Source: Noviluteimonas sp052115395
Lineage (GTDB): Bacteria; Pseudomonadota; Gammaproteobacteria; Xanthomonadales; Xanthomonadaceae
Reading direction: 5' to 3' (one strand)
DNA: 64,000 nt
Assembly: GCA_052115395.1 (NCBI GenBank)
Contig: JBFRGO010000004.1
In this document: one piece after another, positions 1 through 10,588 of the stretch
Layout of the letters: each line of letters begins with the position of its first letter
How positions within the stretch are numbered: position 1 is the first letter of the stretch
Notes under the pieces: generated by a model
Told to the model about the DNA's origin: nothing
The model's database searches: none
Seen by the model: only the letters and a program-made list of their open reading frames with translations
Made by a program: the position numbers and the translations under genes

Positions 1-307
1 CCTGCTGCAGTTCACCGGTGAGGAATGCCACCTGTGCCTGGACAGTACCGACAAGCCTGAATTCGACCATTGGCGCTGGGTGGACTTCTGGTACCCGGTC
101 GAGCACGTGGTGAACTTCAAGCGCAGCGTCTATGCCAGCGCCCTGGGGCACCTGGCGCCGTTCGCCCGGCAGGTGGCCGGCCCGACGGCGATCCCGCATC
201 CGAGCAAGGACCTGCGCCCGGACCTGGGCGCCCACGGCCGCCAGCGGCCGCGCCGTCGGGTGGTCGCAGGTGAACGCGGCGGGGGATCCGCACCCGAAGC
301 GAATTGA
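1..307 (+). CDS. rppH: RNA pyrophosphohydrolase RppH, C-terminal part (5' end outside window)
   Basis: The frame is open from base 2 to the TGA at 305-307, so about the last 101 residues are visible. The segment around RWVDFWYPVEHVV followed by FKRSVYASALGHLAPFA is characteristic of the C-terminal half of RppH/NudH, the Nudix enzyme that removes pyrophosphate from the 5' end of mRNAs and starts RNase E-dependent decay. The catalytic Nudix box would lie upstream and cannot be checked. The last 35 or so residues are basic, low in complexity and probably disordered. The stop codon lies inside a Fur-type box serving the next gene. Confidence 0.88.
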   Translation, partial: LLQFTGEECHLCLDSTDKPEFDHWRWVDFWYPVEHVVNFKRSVYASALGHLAPFARQVAGPTAIPHPSKDLRPDLGAHGRQRPRRRVVAGERGGGSAPEAN

Positions 308-319
308 CAATGATTCGCA
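299..319 (+). promoter_or_regulatory. Fur-type operator upstream of bfd
   Basis: Bases 305-319 read TGACAAT-G-ATTCGCA, which fits the 7-1-7 Fur pattern (TGAnAAT n ATTnTCA type). A wider inverted repeat GCGAAT...ATTCGC spans 299-318. It sits about 50 bp before the bfd start and overlaps the rppH stop. Fur repression of bfd is well known in related bacteria; here it is inferred from the site alone. Confidence 0.65.
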
Positions 320-366
320 TTTATGGGGAAATGGCGCCGTCCTCCCCGGCCTGCGGTTCCTCCCCC

Positions 367-573
367 ATGTTCGTCTGCATCTGCCACGGCATCACCGACA
401 GCACGATTCGCGAAGCCGCGGAAAACGGCGTCACGAGCGTGTCCGAGCTGACCATGCGCACCGGCGCCGGTTCCTCCTGCGGCAGCTGCATGGACATGGC
501 CGCCGACCTGCTCGCCCGCCATGCGCCGGCGGAGCCGGGCTTCGCCGAACTCCCGGTGCTGCAAGCCGCCTGA
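367..573 (+). CDS. bfd: Bacterioferritin-associated ferredoxin Bfd
   Basis: A 68-residue [2Fe-2S] protein with the Bfd cysteine pattern: C4 and C6 (start MFVCICHGIT) and C38 and C41 (SSCGSC). Bfd binds bacterioferritin and passes electrons into the core to reduce and release stored iron. The ATG at 367 was preferred to an in-frame ATG at 304 because the family begins with MFVCICHG and because 304 lies in the Fur-type box. The partner bfr gene follows 128 bp downstream. Expected to be iron-repressed through the upstream Fur-like site. Confidence 0.92.
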   Translation: MFVCICHGITDSTIREAAENGVTSVSELTMRTGAGSSCGSCMDMAADLLARHAPAEPGFAELPVLQAA

Positions 574-590
574 GGCGGCCTGTTGTTTTT
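565..590 (+). terminator. Rho-independent terminator of bfd
   Basis: GCCGCC-TGA-GGCGGC forms a 6-bp stem whose loop is the bfd stop codon itself. It is followed by CTGTTGTTTTT. It would separate bfd from bfr, which then needs its own promoter. Confidence 0.6.
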
Positions 591-701
591 CCTCCGTTCG
601 ACCCTCCCGCGGCCCGCGTGCGTTGATGCAAACGCATCGCGTTTCGTCGCCCTGTGCGTGATGGCGTTAGCATCCGCGCATTCGAAGCAAGGAGCACGGG
701 C

Positions 702-1172
702 ATGAAGGGCGACCCCAAGGTCATCGAACATCTCAACAGGGCGCTCTACAACGAGCTCACCGCGATCAACCAGTATTTCCTGCACGCCAAGATGCTGAAG
801 AACTGGGGCCTGAAGGAACTGGCCGAGCACGAGTACAAGGAATCGATCGACGAGATGAAGCACGCCGATCGCCTGGCCGAGCGCATCCTGTTCCTCGAGG
901 GCCTGCCGAACTTCCAGGCGCTGGGCAAGCTGCGCATCGGCGAGAATCCGCGTGAAGTGCTGCAGGCCGATCTGGCGCTCGAACTCGAAGCCCTGCCGAC
1001 CCTGCGCGATGCGATCGCGTATTGCGAAAGCATCCGCGACTCGGTGAGCCGTCGCTTGTTCACCGACATCCTCGATTCGGAGGAAGAGCACATCGACTGG
1101 ATCGAAACGCAGCTGGCGCTGATCGATCGCCTGGGCGAAGCGAACTACCTGCTCACGAAGATCGAAGAGTAA
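702..1172 (+). CDS. bfr: Bacterioferritin
   Basis: A 156-residue member of the bacterioferritin family, which forms 24-subunit shells that oxidise and store iron. The ferroxidase ligands are all present at their usual numbers: E18, Y25 is nearby, E51, H54, E94, E127 and H130. M52 is the usual haem ligand between subunits. The start at 702 follows AAGGAG at a good distance; the longer frame from 654 adds 16 residues not found in the family. It works with Bfd, encoded just upstream. A small inverted repeat GATGC-AAAC-GCATC at 625-638 lies in the leader, with no known meaning. Confidence 0.95.
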   Translation: MKGDPKVIEHLNRALYNELTAINQYFLHAKMLKNWGLKELAEHEYKESIDEMKHADRLAERILFLEGLPNFQALGKLRIGENPREVLQADLALELEALPTLRDAIAYCESIRDSVSRRLFTDILDSEEEHIDWIETQLALIDRLGEANYLLTKIEE

Positions 1173-1175
1173 GCG

Positions 1176-3613
<2,438 letters not shown>

Positions 3614-3614
<1 letters not shown>

Positions 3615-5788
3615 CAGAGCACCGCGTTCTTGAAGTCGAAGTCGAGCTCGCTCGCCGCCTGTTGCACGAGGTTGCCCTGGATGAAGTCGATGCCGCTCAT
3701 CCACAGCGTCGCCGCGGCTTGCGGATCCTCGACGCTATGGCCGATCACTTGCAAACCCTGGCGGTGCGCGCGATCGATGGACGTGCGCATCGCGTCGCGC
3801 AACGCGCCGCCATCGGCATGCGCGTACCGCGCGGACAGGCGTATGTACCCGAGCGGCAACTGCGAGAGCAGCGAATCGGCATCCGGCGAATGCTCGTACT
3901 GGCTCAGGCAGAACTGCACGCCCACCGGTACGAGTTGGTCGCAGAAGGTTTTTAGCGTGACCGCGTGGATCAGCGCATCGGCCAGGCGGATGTCGATGAC
4001 CAGCGACGGGCCTTCCAGCCCGCGCACGGCGATCGCCGAGGCGAGCCATTCGGCATACGCATCGCGTGCGAGCGTGCGCGAGGACTGCGGTACGAACAGC
4101 CGCACCGGCCGGCTCTGCGCACGGCGCTGCTGCAATACGTCCAGTGCGCGTTCGAGCACCCAGCGATCGATGTCGTGGATCATGCCGGCTTGTTCGGCGG
4201 CGGGCACGATCTCGGCGGCGTTGTGCATCGTGCCGTCGGAGGCCTGCATGCGCAGCAGCGTCTGGTATTGCGCTTCGTCGCCGCCGGCGACGGCGACGAT
4301 CGGCTGGTAGATCAATTCGAAACGATCGTCCGCGAGCGCATCGCGCAGGTAATCGGACAGGTCGCTCGTCTGCCCGTGGTCCGGCGGTTCGAACGCGAAG
4401 ATGCCCAGCGCCTGCGAACGCGCGTGGCGCGAGGCCTGTTCGGCCGCTTCCAGCGCGCCGCCTGCATCGGCGAAGCCGTGGCGCAGCGCGGTGTAACCGA
4501 CGGTGACCCGCAACTTGATCGTGTGCCCGTCGACGTCGAAGGGCTTCTGCGACAAGCCGTCGCGCCACACGCGCGCCTGGCGATCCAGCGCGAGGTCTTC
4601 CAGGTTCGGCGTGTAGACCAGGAAGGAGTGATCGTTCAAACGCGTGGCCGGGTGCACGCCGGCAAGCGCGCCCAGGCGCCGGCCGGCTTCGGTCATCAGG
4701 CGTTCCAGCGCGGCGTAGCCGAAGCGTTCGCGCAGCGTGGAGGTGCCTTCGATCTCGAGGAAGTAGATGCCGCCGGCGCTCGCAGGCAAGGCGGTGCTCA
4801 ATTGCTGCAACAGCACCGGACGCGCCATCAGGCCGGTCGCCGGGTGGCGGCTGGCTTCGGTCATGCGCTGCTTGCCGAGGATGCGCGCGCGCTTGACGCG
4901 GCTTTCGATGGCGGCGATGAGATGGCGCGGGCGAATGGGCTTCTGCAGGAAATCGTCGGCGCCGACTTCGAGCACTTCGTATTGCTTCTCCGGATCCGGA
5001 TCGCCGGTGAGGAAGACGATCGGCGTGTGCAGGAACGATTCGTGCGCGCGGATCATCGTCGTCAACTCGGTGCCCGACATGCCGGGCATGTGCAGGTCCA
5101 TCAGCACCAGGTCGGGCTTGATGCGCTGCATCGTGTCGAGCACGTCGCGCGATTCGGCGGCGACGACCGCTTCGATGCCCGCGCCGTTCAACACGCCCTC
5201 GGCGAACATGGCCTGCGCGCGGTCGTCCTCGACGATCAGCACGCGATACGGCGGTTCTTCGCCCGTGCCCAGCGGGGGCAGGGCGACGTCGTCGGGGGCC
5301 GAGCTCGAATCCGGTTCGGTGGTCGAAGACGAAGCGGAGGACTCCGCCGATTCGCCGGATGGCGCGTCTTCGGCGGCGTCGGCGGGCGGCGCGTCTTCGC
5401 TCCAGCGGCGCCAATAGGCCTGCGGCGGCGTTTCCGCGCGCGCGGCGGTCTCGTCTTCGGCCACCTGCGCGGCCGACGGCAACTGCAGCATCAGGTTTTC
5501 GGCGACCGAGATCAGCTGCGCGGTCGACGCGGCATCCGGCATGTGCTGCGCGACGCGCGCGGCCGACATCTGCGAATGCAACTGCGCGAGCATGCCGGCC
5601 CAGCGCGGGTCCAGGCGCACGGCCTGCCCGTGGAGACGGTCGATTTCGTGCGCGATCTGTTCGAACGAGCCGGGATCCCAGCCCATCGCGCGGCGGCTGC
5701 GCAAATGCTGCGCAAGGCCATCGACACCGTCGCGCAACTGCGACAGCGGATCAGACGACGCCTGTTGGCGTTTTTTGGTGGCGGGCAT
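3614..5788 (-). CDS. Response regulator with degenerate GGDEF and EAL domains
   Basis: A 724-residue cytoplasmic protein: N-terminal helical region (1-105), acidic low-complexity linker (110-180), receiver domain (about 181-300, D231 in LMDLHMPGMSG, K283), GGDEF-like domain (about 315-470) and EAL-like domain (about 476-720). The GGDEF position reads NDHSF (385-389) and the EAL position reads QTL (509-511). The expected metal-binding DDFG and lysine motifs of EAL are replaced by SQYE and IRLS. It should neither make nor degrade cyclic di-GMP. It resembles FimX-type proteins in layout, so it may be a c-di-GMP or protein-binding effector, though the usual binding residues are also altered. It is coupled to the downstream hybrid kinase, the likely phosphodonor. 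Confidence 0.85.
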
Positions 5789-5894
5789 CGGCTCCCCCGG
5801 CGTGTGCCGCCATTATCCCTTGCTCCCCATCAAGGGAAGAGCACGAAAACTGGATACGCCTTCGGCCAGCCGCTTGCAAGACGTGACGCGATTC

Positions 5895-6500
5895 TCAATG
5901 CGGCATATTCGGGGCTGCCGACACCGTGCGGGGCCCGAAAAGCGCGCGCCGCACGCGCTTCCACACCCACCAGACGGCGGTGGCCATCAGCACGCTGATC
6001 GCGATGACGATCGCCAATGCGATCCAGGGATGCGCGAAGGCCAGCGCCAGCCCGCCGACCACGGCCGCGTCCTCGGTCACCGACGCGGTCCAGTTGCTCA
6101 CCGGTTCGGGGGAAGTGTTCAGCAACGCGCGGCTGCCGGCCTTCAGCACATGGCTCGTCAGGGCCACGCCCGCCCCGGTGGCCAGCATGCCGGCGCCCAG
6201 GTGGCCGTCGGGCGAGAGCGTCGCCGCTGCGAGGAATGCACCGACCGGCACGCGCAGCACCGTGTGCAACAGGTCCCAGCCCGAGTCGACCCCCGGGATC
6301 TTGTCTGCGAAGAACTCCACCGCCGCCAGCAGGCCCGAGGTGCCGAGCACCCACGGCGAGGTCGTCGGCTCCAGGGCCGTGGGGAGGTCGAGCCAGCCCA
6401 TCGCGCCGGCCAGGCCGATGCCGAACACCGTCAGGTACACGCGGATTCCCGCAAGCCACGCCAGCAGAATCCCGATCGCGAAAAGATGCGCTTCGGACAT
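5895..6500 (-). CDS. DUF4126-like integral membrane protein
   Basis: A 201-residue protein with several hydrophobic helices (about 5-30, 45-70, 85-105, 165-190) and an ending rich in basic residues. The pattern GIRVYLTVFGIGLAG ... LEFFADKIPGVDSGWD is that of the DUF4126 family, whose function is not known. The ATG at 6500 was chosen because GGAGG lies at the right distance; an in-frame ATG at 6515 would start inside this ribosome binding site. It is transcribed away from the DUF6776-like gene starting at 6594, so the 93 bp between them must hold both promoters. Confidence 0.8.
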   Translation of the reverse strand: MSEAHLFAIGILLAWLAGIRVYLTVFGIGLAGAMGWLDLPTALEPTTSPWVLGTSGLLAAVEFFADKIPGVDSGWDLLHTVLRVPVGAFLAAATLSPDGHLGAGMLATGAGVALTSHVLKAGSRALLNTSPEPVSNWTASVTEDAAVVGGLALAFAHPWIALAIVIAISVLMATAVWWVWKRVRRALFGPRTVSAAPNMPH

Positions 6501-6593
6501 GGCAGCTTCCTCCATCGGCCGGCGGGCAAAGGCCGTACACTCGCCGCCCCGAGTATAGGCACGGTCCCCGTGTCGTCCCGTGGAGCACGCCCG

Positions 6594-7328
6594 ATGGAGC
6601 CGACACCCAGGCCCCGCCCCCAATTCGAGATCGTCCCGCGTGAAGGCCGCGGCCGCCTGCCGGCCTGGGGCTGGCTCGTGGCGGCGCTGGTGCTGGGGCT
6701 GCTGGTCGGGGGTGGGCTGGCGTGGTGGCTGGGCAAGCCCGCGGTCGGGTCGCCCGAGGCCCGGATCGCCGAAAGCCAGCACCAGCTCAAGGCGACCCAG
6801 GCACAGGTCTCCGAGCTGGAACAACGCGTCAGCACCCTGACGCGCTCGGACCAGATCACCCGCGACGCCAACCGCGACGTGCAGGCGATGCTGGCCGACA
6901 AGGACGAGCAGATCGCGAGCCTGCGCGCCGACGTGGCGTTCTATGAACGCTTCGTGGGCAGCGGCGGCGAGCGCAAGGGCCTGTCGGTGCATTCGGCCGA
7001 ATTCGAACGCGAGGCCGGCGGCAGTTGGCGCTACCAGGTGGTGCTCACGCAGAGCCTCAATCGCGGCGCGGTAAGCCAGGGCGAAATGAAGTTCGACGTC
7101 GAGGGCGTGAGGGACGGACGCCTGACGACGGTGAAGTGGGACGAGATGCAACAAAAGCCGGCGGCTGCGGGGCAACAATACGAATTCCGCTATTTCCAGC
7201 GGCTTGGGGGCAGCATCGTGTTGCCTGCCGGTTTCACGCCGCAGCGCGTCAAGGTGGCGCTGCGCGGCAAGGGCGCGAACGTCGACACGGCGCTCGCGTG
7301 GACAACGATGTCGTCTCCTGGGGAGTAA
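6594..7328 (+). CDS. DUF6776-like membrane-anchored coiled-coil protein
   Basis: A 244-residue protein with a cytoplasmic N-terminus, one membrane helix (about 22-47), a coiled coil (about 55-110) and a beta-rich C-terminal domain. This layout and its position before a bactofilin gene match the conserved DUF6776-type protein found beside bactofilins in Xanthomonadaceae. Its stop is 4 bp before the bactofilin start, so the two are one operon. A role in tethering bactofilin polymers to the membrane is a guess from context only. Confidence 0.72.
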   Translation: MEPTPRPRPQFEIVPREGRGRLPAWGWLVAALVLGLLVGGGLAWWLGKPAVGSPEARIAESQHQLKATQAQVSELEQRVSTLTRSDQITRDANRDVQAMLADKDEQIASLRADVAFYERFVGSGGERKGLSVHSAEFEREAGGSWRYQVVLTQSLNRGAVSQGEMKFDVEGVRDGRLTTVKWDEMQQKPAAAGQQYEFRYFQRLGGSIVLPAGFTPQRVKVALRGKGANVDTALAWTTMSSPGE

Positions 7329-7332
7329 CGGG

Positions 7333-7752
7333 ATGTTCAAGAGTTCGCAAGCCAAACCCTCCGCGCGCGACGGCCAGGCCGTCGACACGCTCATCGGCCC
7401 GCAGGTCGTGGTCCGCGGGGATATCGAATTCAGCGGCGGGCTCTATGTCGAAGGCCGCATCATCGGCCGCGTCACCGCCACCGAGGGCGCGCAGGCCGTG
7501 CTGATGCTGTCCGAACACGGCTGCATCCAGGGCGAGGTGCGCGCACCGGTCGTGATGATCGACGGCCGCATGGAAGGCGACGTCCATGCCTCCGAGCGCA
7601 TCGAACTGGCCGCCAAGGCCCGCGTGCAGGGCAACGTGCACTACCGCGTGGTCGAAATGCACGCCGGCGCCCAGCTGACCGGGCTGCTCGTCCATGCCGA
7701 CACCACCACGGCCGCCGTTCCCGAGCTTCCGGCGCTCGCCGCCGTCGCCTGA
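7333..7752 (+). CDS. Bactofilin (polymer-forming cytoskeletal protein)
   Basis: A 139-residue protein with a central run of short beta repeats (GDIEFSGGLYVEGRIIG ... GDVHASERIELAAKARVQGNVHY), typical of the right-handed beta-helix of bactofilins (DUF583). Bactofilins polymerise without nucleotide and act as scaffolds in cell shape, polarity or envelope growth. The short flexible tails on both sides of the core are normal for the family. It follows the DUF6776-like gene by 4 bp. Confidence 0.9.
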   Translation: MFKSSQAKPSARDGQAVDTLIGPQVVVRGDIEFSGGLYVEGRIIGRVTATEGAQAVLMLSEHGCIQGEVRAPVVMIDGRMEGDVHASERIELAAKARVQGNVHYRVVEMHAGAQLTGLLVHADTTTAAVPELPALAAVA

Positions 7753-7830
7753 GGCCGTCGATTCGCCATTTCGCAGCGTTTCCGCGCGCGCCGCTTGATT
7801 GCGGCGCCTGAGGCCCGCATCTTGTCGCGC

Positions 7831-8196
7831 ATGGAACTGATCGATTTCCCCACCTGGCAGCAGCTGGACGCCCCCGTCCAGTTCTCGCCGGCCGCGGCCG
7901 CCAAGGTCCGCGAACTCATCGCCGAGGAAGGCAATGCCGAGCTCAAGCTGCGCGTTTACATCCAGGGCGGCGGGTGTTCGGGCTTCCAGTACGGGTTCGA
8001 GTTCGACGAATCGCGCGGCGAAGACGACGTGGCGGTGGAAACCGACGGCGTGACGCTGCTCGTCGATCCGCTCAGCCTGCAATACCTGATGGGTGCGGAA
8101 GTGGATTACAGCGAGAGCCTGCAGGGCGCGCAGTTCGTCATCCGCAATCCCAACGCGAAGACCACGTGCGGCTGCGGCAGCAGCTTCACGGTGTGA
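7831..8196 (+). CDS. erpA: Iron-sulfur cluster insertion protein ErpA
   Basis: A 121-residue A-type Fe-S carrier. The three invariant cysteines are C49 (GGGCSGFQYGF) and C113/C115 (TTCGCGSSF). A-type carriers take a cluster from the ISC scaffold and pass it to target enzymes. The length and the YGFEFDE segment fit ErpA better than IscA, which in an isc operon would have hscBA neighbours that are absent here. The ATG at 831 of this kilobase is the first family-consistent start; a TTG 36 bp upstream would add unconserved residues. The stop overlaps the nudC start. Confidence 0.88.
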   Translation: MELIDFPTWQQLDAPVQFSPAAAAKVRELIAEEGNAELKLRVYIQGGGCSGFQYGFEFDESRGEDDVAVETDGVTLLVDPLSLQYLMGAEVDYSESLQGAQFVIRNPNAKTTCGCGSSFTV

Positions 8197-9098
8197 CGCA
8201 CGCGTCGCCTTTCGCGTTCGTCGACGGCGCGCTGGATCGCGCCGACCACCTTCGCGACGACGCCGAAACCCTCGCCACGCTCTGGCCGCAGGCACGCATC
8301 GTCGTGCTGGAAGAGGACGGCCGCGCATTCGCCGACAGGGACGATGCCTTGCTCGCGCCCGAAGGCTGGACGCTCGGCGGCGGGCCGGGCACCGCGATTT
8401 TCCTCGGCCTGCGCGACGGGCAAGCGTGGTTCGCCCAGTCGGCGAAGGTCGTGGGCTTCGACGCACCCGGGCGCATCGAGTTGCGCACCGCCGCCAGCCA
8501 ATGGCCGGTCTTCGACGCCACCGTCTTCGCGCAGGCGCGCGCGATGCTGCATTGGCACGCGCGCCACCGGTTCTGCGGCGTGTGCGGCGGCGAACTGGGA
8601 TTCGTGCGCGCCGGCTGGCTCGGCCAGTGCACGCGGTGCGGCACCGAACATTACCCGCGCACCGACCAGGCGATCATCGCCGCGGTCACCGACGGCAAGC
8701 GCCTGCTGCTCGGGCGCCAGCGCAACTGGCCGCCGCGGCGCTGGTCGGTGATCGCCGGTTTCGTCGAACCCGGCGAATCGCTCGAGCAAACCGTCGCCCG
8801 CGAAGTGCTCGAGGAAACCGGCGTGCGCGTGCGCTCGTGTCGCTACCTCGCATCGCAACCCTGGCCGTTTCCCGGTTCGCTGATGCTCGGTTTCCTGGCC
8901 GAAGCGGGCCCGGACGTCCCCGTGGTGGGGGAAGAGCTCGACGACGCGCGCTGGTTCGATGCCGACACGATCGAAGCGGGTTTGGCGCGCGACTGGGCCG
9001 TGGGACCCGAGGAAGAGGAAGGCGGCATCGCGTTGTCCGCGCCGATTTCCATCGCACGTTGGTTGATCCAGTCGTGGTTGGCATCCGTCACGCGCTGA
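8193..9098 (+). CDS. nudC: NAD(H) pyrophosphatase NudC
   Basis: A 301-residue Nudix hydrolase with the full NudC signature. Zinc ribbon: C128, C131, C146, C149. Nudix box: residues 189-211 (GFVEPGES...REVLEETGV). Diagnostic SQPWPFPGS motif: 221-229. The enzyme splits NAD(H) to NMN(H) and AMP and removes NAD caps from RNA. The GTG start at 8193 overlaps the erpA stop (GTGA), implying translational coupling. The N-terminal domain (1-120) is diverse in the family, as here. Confidence 0.93.
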   Translation: MTHASPFAFVDGALDRADHLRDDAETLATLWPQARIVVLEEDGRAFADRDDALLAPEGWTLGGGPGTAIFLGLRDGQAWFAQSAKVVGFDAPGRIELRTAASQWPVFDATVFAQARAMLHWHARHRFCGVCGGELGFVRAGWLGQCTRCGTEHYPRTDQAIIAAVTDGKRLLLGRQRNWPPRRWSVIAGFVEPGESLEQTVAREVLEETGVRVRSCRYLASQPWPFPGSLMLGFLAEAGPDVPVVGEELDDARWFDADTIEAGLARDWAVGPEEEEGGIALSAPISIARWLIQSWLASVTR

Positions 9099-9171
9099 AT
9101 GCGCATGGGATGATTCCGTATCATGCCGCTGACGGGTCCGATGTCGCGGATCCGCTCGCCCGAGGTCGCCG

Positions 9172-10089
9172 ATGTCCATTACGTTGATCGCCGTCGTCAT
9201 CGCGCTGATCGTCGGTCACTCGATGCCGGCGTTGGTGGCGTTGCGCCGCTACGACTGGTTCATCCGCTGGCTCGAATGGCTCGCCGCGCAATTGGGCGAC
9301 AACGCATCGTGGCGCGGCGCGGGCGGGTTGCTGTTCGCGATCGGCCCGCCGCTGTTGCTGATCGCCTTGTTGCAGATCGCCCTGCGCGGGGACTTCTACG
9401 GTTTCCCGGCGTTCGTCTTCGCCCTGGTCGCGCTGTTCTACGCGTGGGGGCCGCGCGACCTGGACCACGATGTCGAAGCGGTGGTCAACGCCGCCGATCC
9501 GGTCGCACGCCGCGATGCGGCCGCGCGCCTGTTCCCCGACCAGGTGGATCCGGTGCTCGACGGCGGTTCGCTGGTCGAAGCGGTGTTCCGCTGTGCGCTG
9601 TGGCGCTGGTTCGGCGTGTTGTTCTGGTTCCTGCTCGTCGGTGCGTTCGGCGCGCTGCTGTATCGCCTGGTGTCGTTGTGCGCGCAGGGCGAAGCGCGCA
9701 GGCGCCTGCCCGAAGGGGCGTCGCAGGCCGCGCGCACACTGCTCGCCTTCCTGGATTGGCCCGTCGCGCAACTGATGACGCTGTCGCTGGCCTTGGTCGG
9801 CAATTTCGACAGCGTGTTCCAAGCCTGGAAGACCGCGGGCGGCGCCGGCTACTCGGGCGATACGCGTTTCCTCGCCGCCGCCGCGCGCGCCAGCGTGCGC
9901 AGCGAATTGGCGGACGAAGCGCTGGACGACATCGATACGACCGACTACGTCGCCGACGGCGGCGTGGCCGTTGCGCGCGGCGTGCCGGGCCTGCCCGAAT
10001 TGCGCGATGCGATGAGCCTGGTGTGGCGCATCCTGCTGTTGTGGCTGGCGGTGCTGGCCTTGTTCGTGATCGGCGGCTGGGTGGCCTGA
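9172..10089 (+). CDS. ampE: AmpE-like inner-membrane protein
   Basis: A 305-residue membrane protein with hydrophobic helices near the N-terminus (1-17), at about 48-100, 140-165 and at the C-terminus (280-303). The segments GHSMPALVALRRYDWF and AFLDWPVAQLMTLSLALVGNFD fit the AmpE/CobD-like family (regulatory signalling modulator AmpE), linked to beta-lactamase induction in enterobacteria. There is no ampD next to it in this window, so a beta-lactam role is not supported by context. It ends 13 bp from the convergent XRE gene. Confidence 0.78.
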   Translation: MSITLIAVVIALIVGHSMPALVALRRYDWFIRWLEWLAAQLGDNASWRGAGGLLFAIGPPLLLIALLQIALRGDFYGFPAFVFALVALFYAWGPRDLDHDVEAVVNAADPVARRDAAARLFPDQVDPVLDGGSLVEAVFRCALWRWFGVLFWFLLVGAFGALLYRLVSLCAQGEARRRLPEGASQAARTLLAFLDWPVAQLMTLSLALVGNFDSVFQAWKTAGGAGYSGDTRFLAAAARASVRSELADEALDDIDTTDYVADGGVAVARGVPGLPELRDAMSLVWRILLLWLAVLALFVIGGWVA

Positions 10090-10102
10090 TTCGCCAAAGC
10101 GC

Positions 10103-10498
10103 TCAGCGCTTCCGCTTCTGCTCGTTCTCGCGCAGCGTCTCGATCAATTCCCGCACGACCTTGCGCGCCTTCGGCGGCAACGCGATGAACGCGTCGATCG
10201 CATGTTGATCCATCGCCGGAATGCGAAATTCGACGCGCGTCTCGCGAACGCGGGAAGTCGCCTCGGTTCCGTACTGCAACGCGGTAGGTTCGATGCGGAG
10301 CAGGTGCGCCAACACGATGAGATTGCGCTGGCGCGGGATGCTCTTTCCGTTCAACCAACGCGAAACCGCTTGCGGCGTGGTGGGATCACCGCCATGCCGG
10401 ACAATGAGGTAAGCGATCTCCGACGCGCTCTGCCGATAACCAGCGGCTTTCAAGGCACTTCGTAGGCGCTCGCCGAACAGGGCCTGTTCGCGTTTCAT
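10103..10498 (-). CDS. XRE-family helix-turn-helix regulator
   Basis: A 131-residue protein. The N-terminal 75 residues (FGERLRSALKAAGY ... TTPQAVSRWLNGKSIPRQRNLIVLAHLL) form a lambda-repressor-type HTH with the recognition helix near PQAVSRWLNG. The C-terminal helix LPPKARKVVRELIETLR resembles the dimer tail of small phage-type repressors. The ATG at 10498 was chosen as the first ATG in the frame. It is divergent from the methyltransferase-like gene at 10589, and an inverted repeat at 10556-10572 in the shared gap is a candidate operator. Confidence 0.82.
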   Translation of the reverse strand: MKREQALFGERLRSALKAAGYRQSASEIAYLIVRHGGDPTTPQAVSRWLNGKSIPRQRNLIVLAHLLRIEPTALQYGTEATSRVRETRVEFRIPAMDQHAIDAFIALPPKARKVVRELIETLRENEQKRKR

Positions 10499-10555
10499 GG
10501 CGCCGACGTTAGGCGCTGGCGCGCGAACGCCTTGCAATTATCGCGTTATCCTCAT

Positions 10556-10572
10556 TGAACCAATCGGGTTCA
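10556..10572. promoter_or_regulatory. Inverted repeat, candidate operator between divergent genes
   Basis: TGAACC-AATCG-GGTTCA is a perfect 6-bp-arm palindrome with a 5-bp spacer. It lies in the 90 bp between the XRE gene (minus) and the methyltransferase-like gene (plus), where small XRE repressors usually bind. Assignment is by position and symmetry only. Confidence 0.5.
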
Positions 10573-10588
10573 TGGCAGGTAATTCGCG

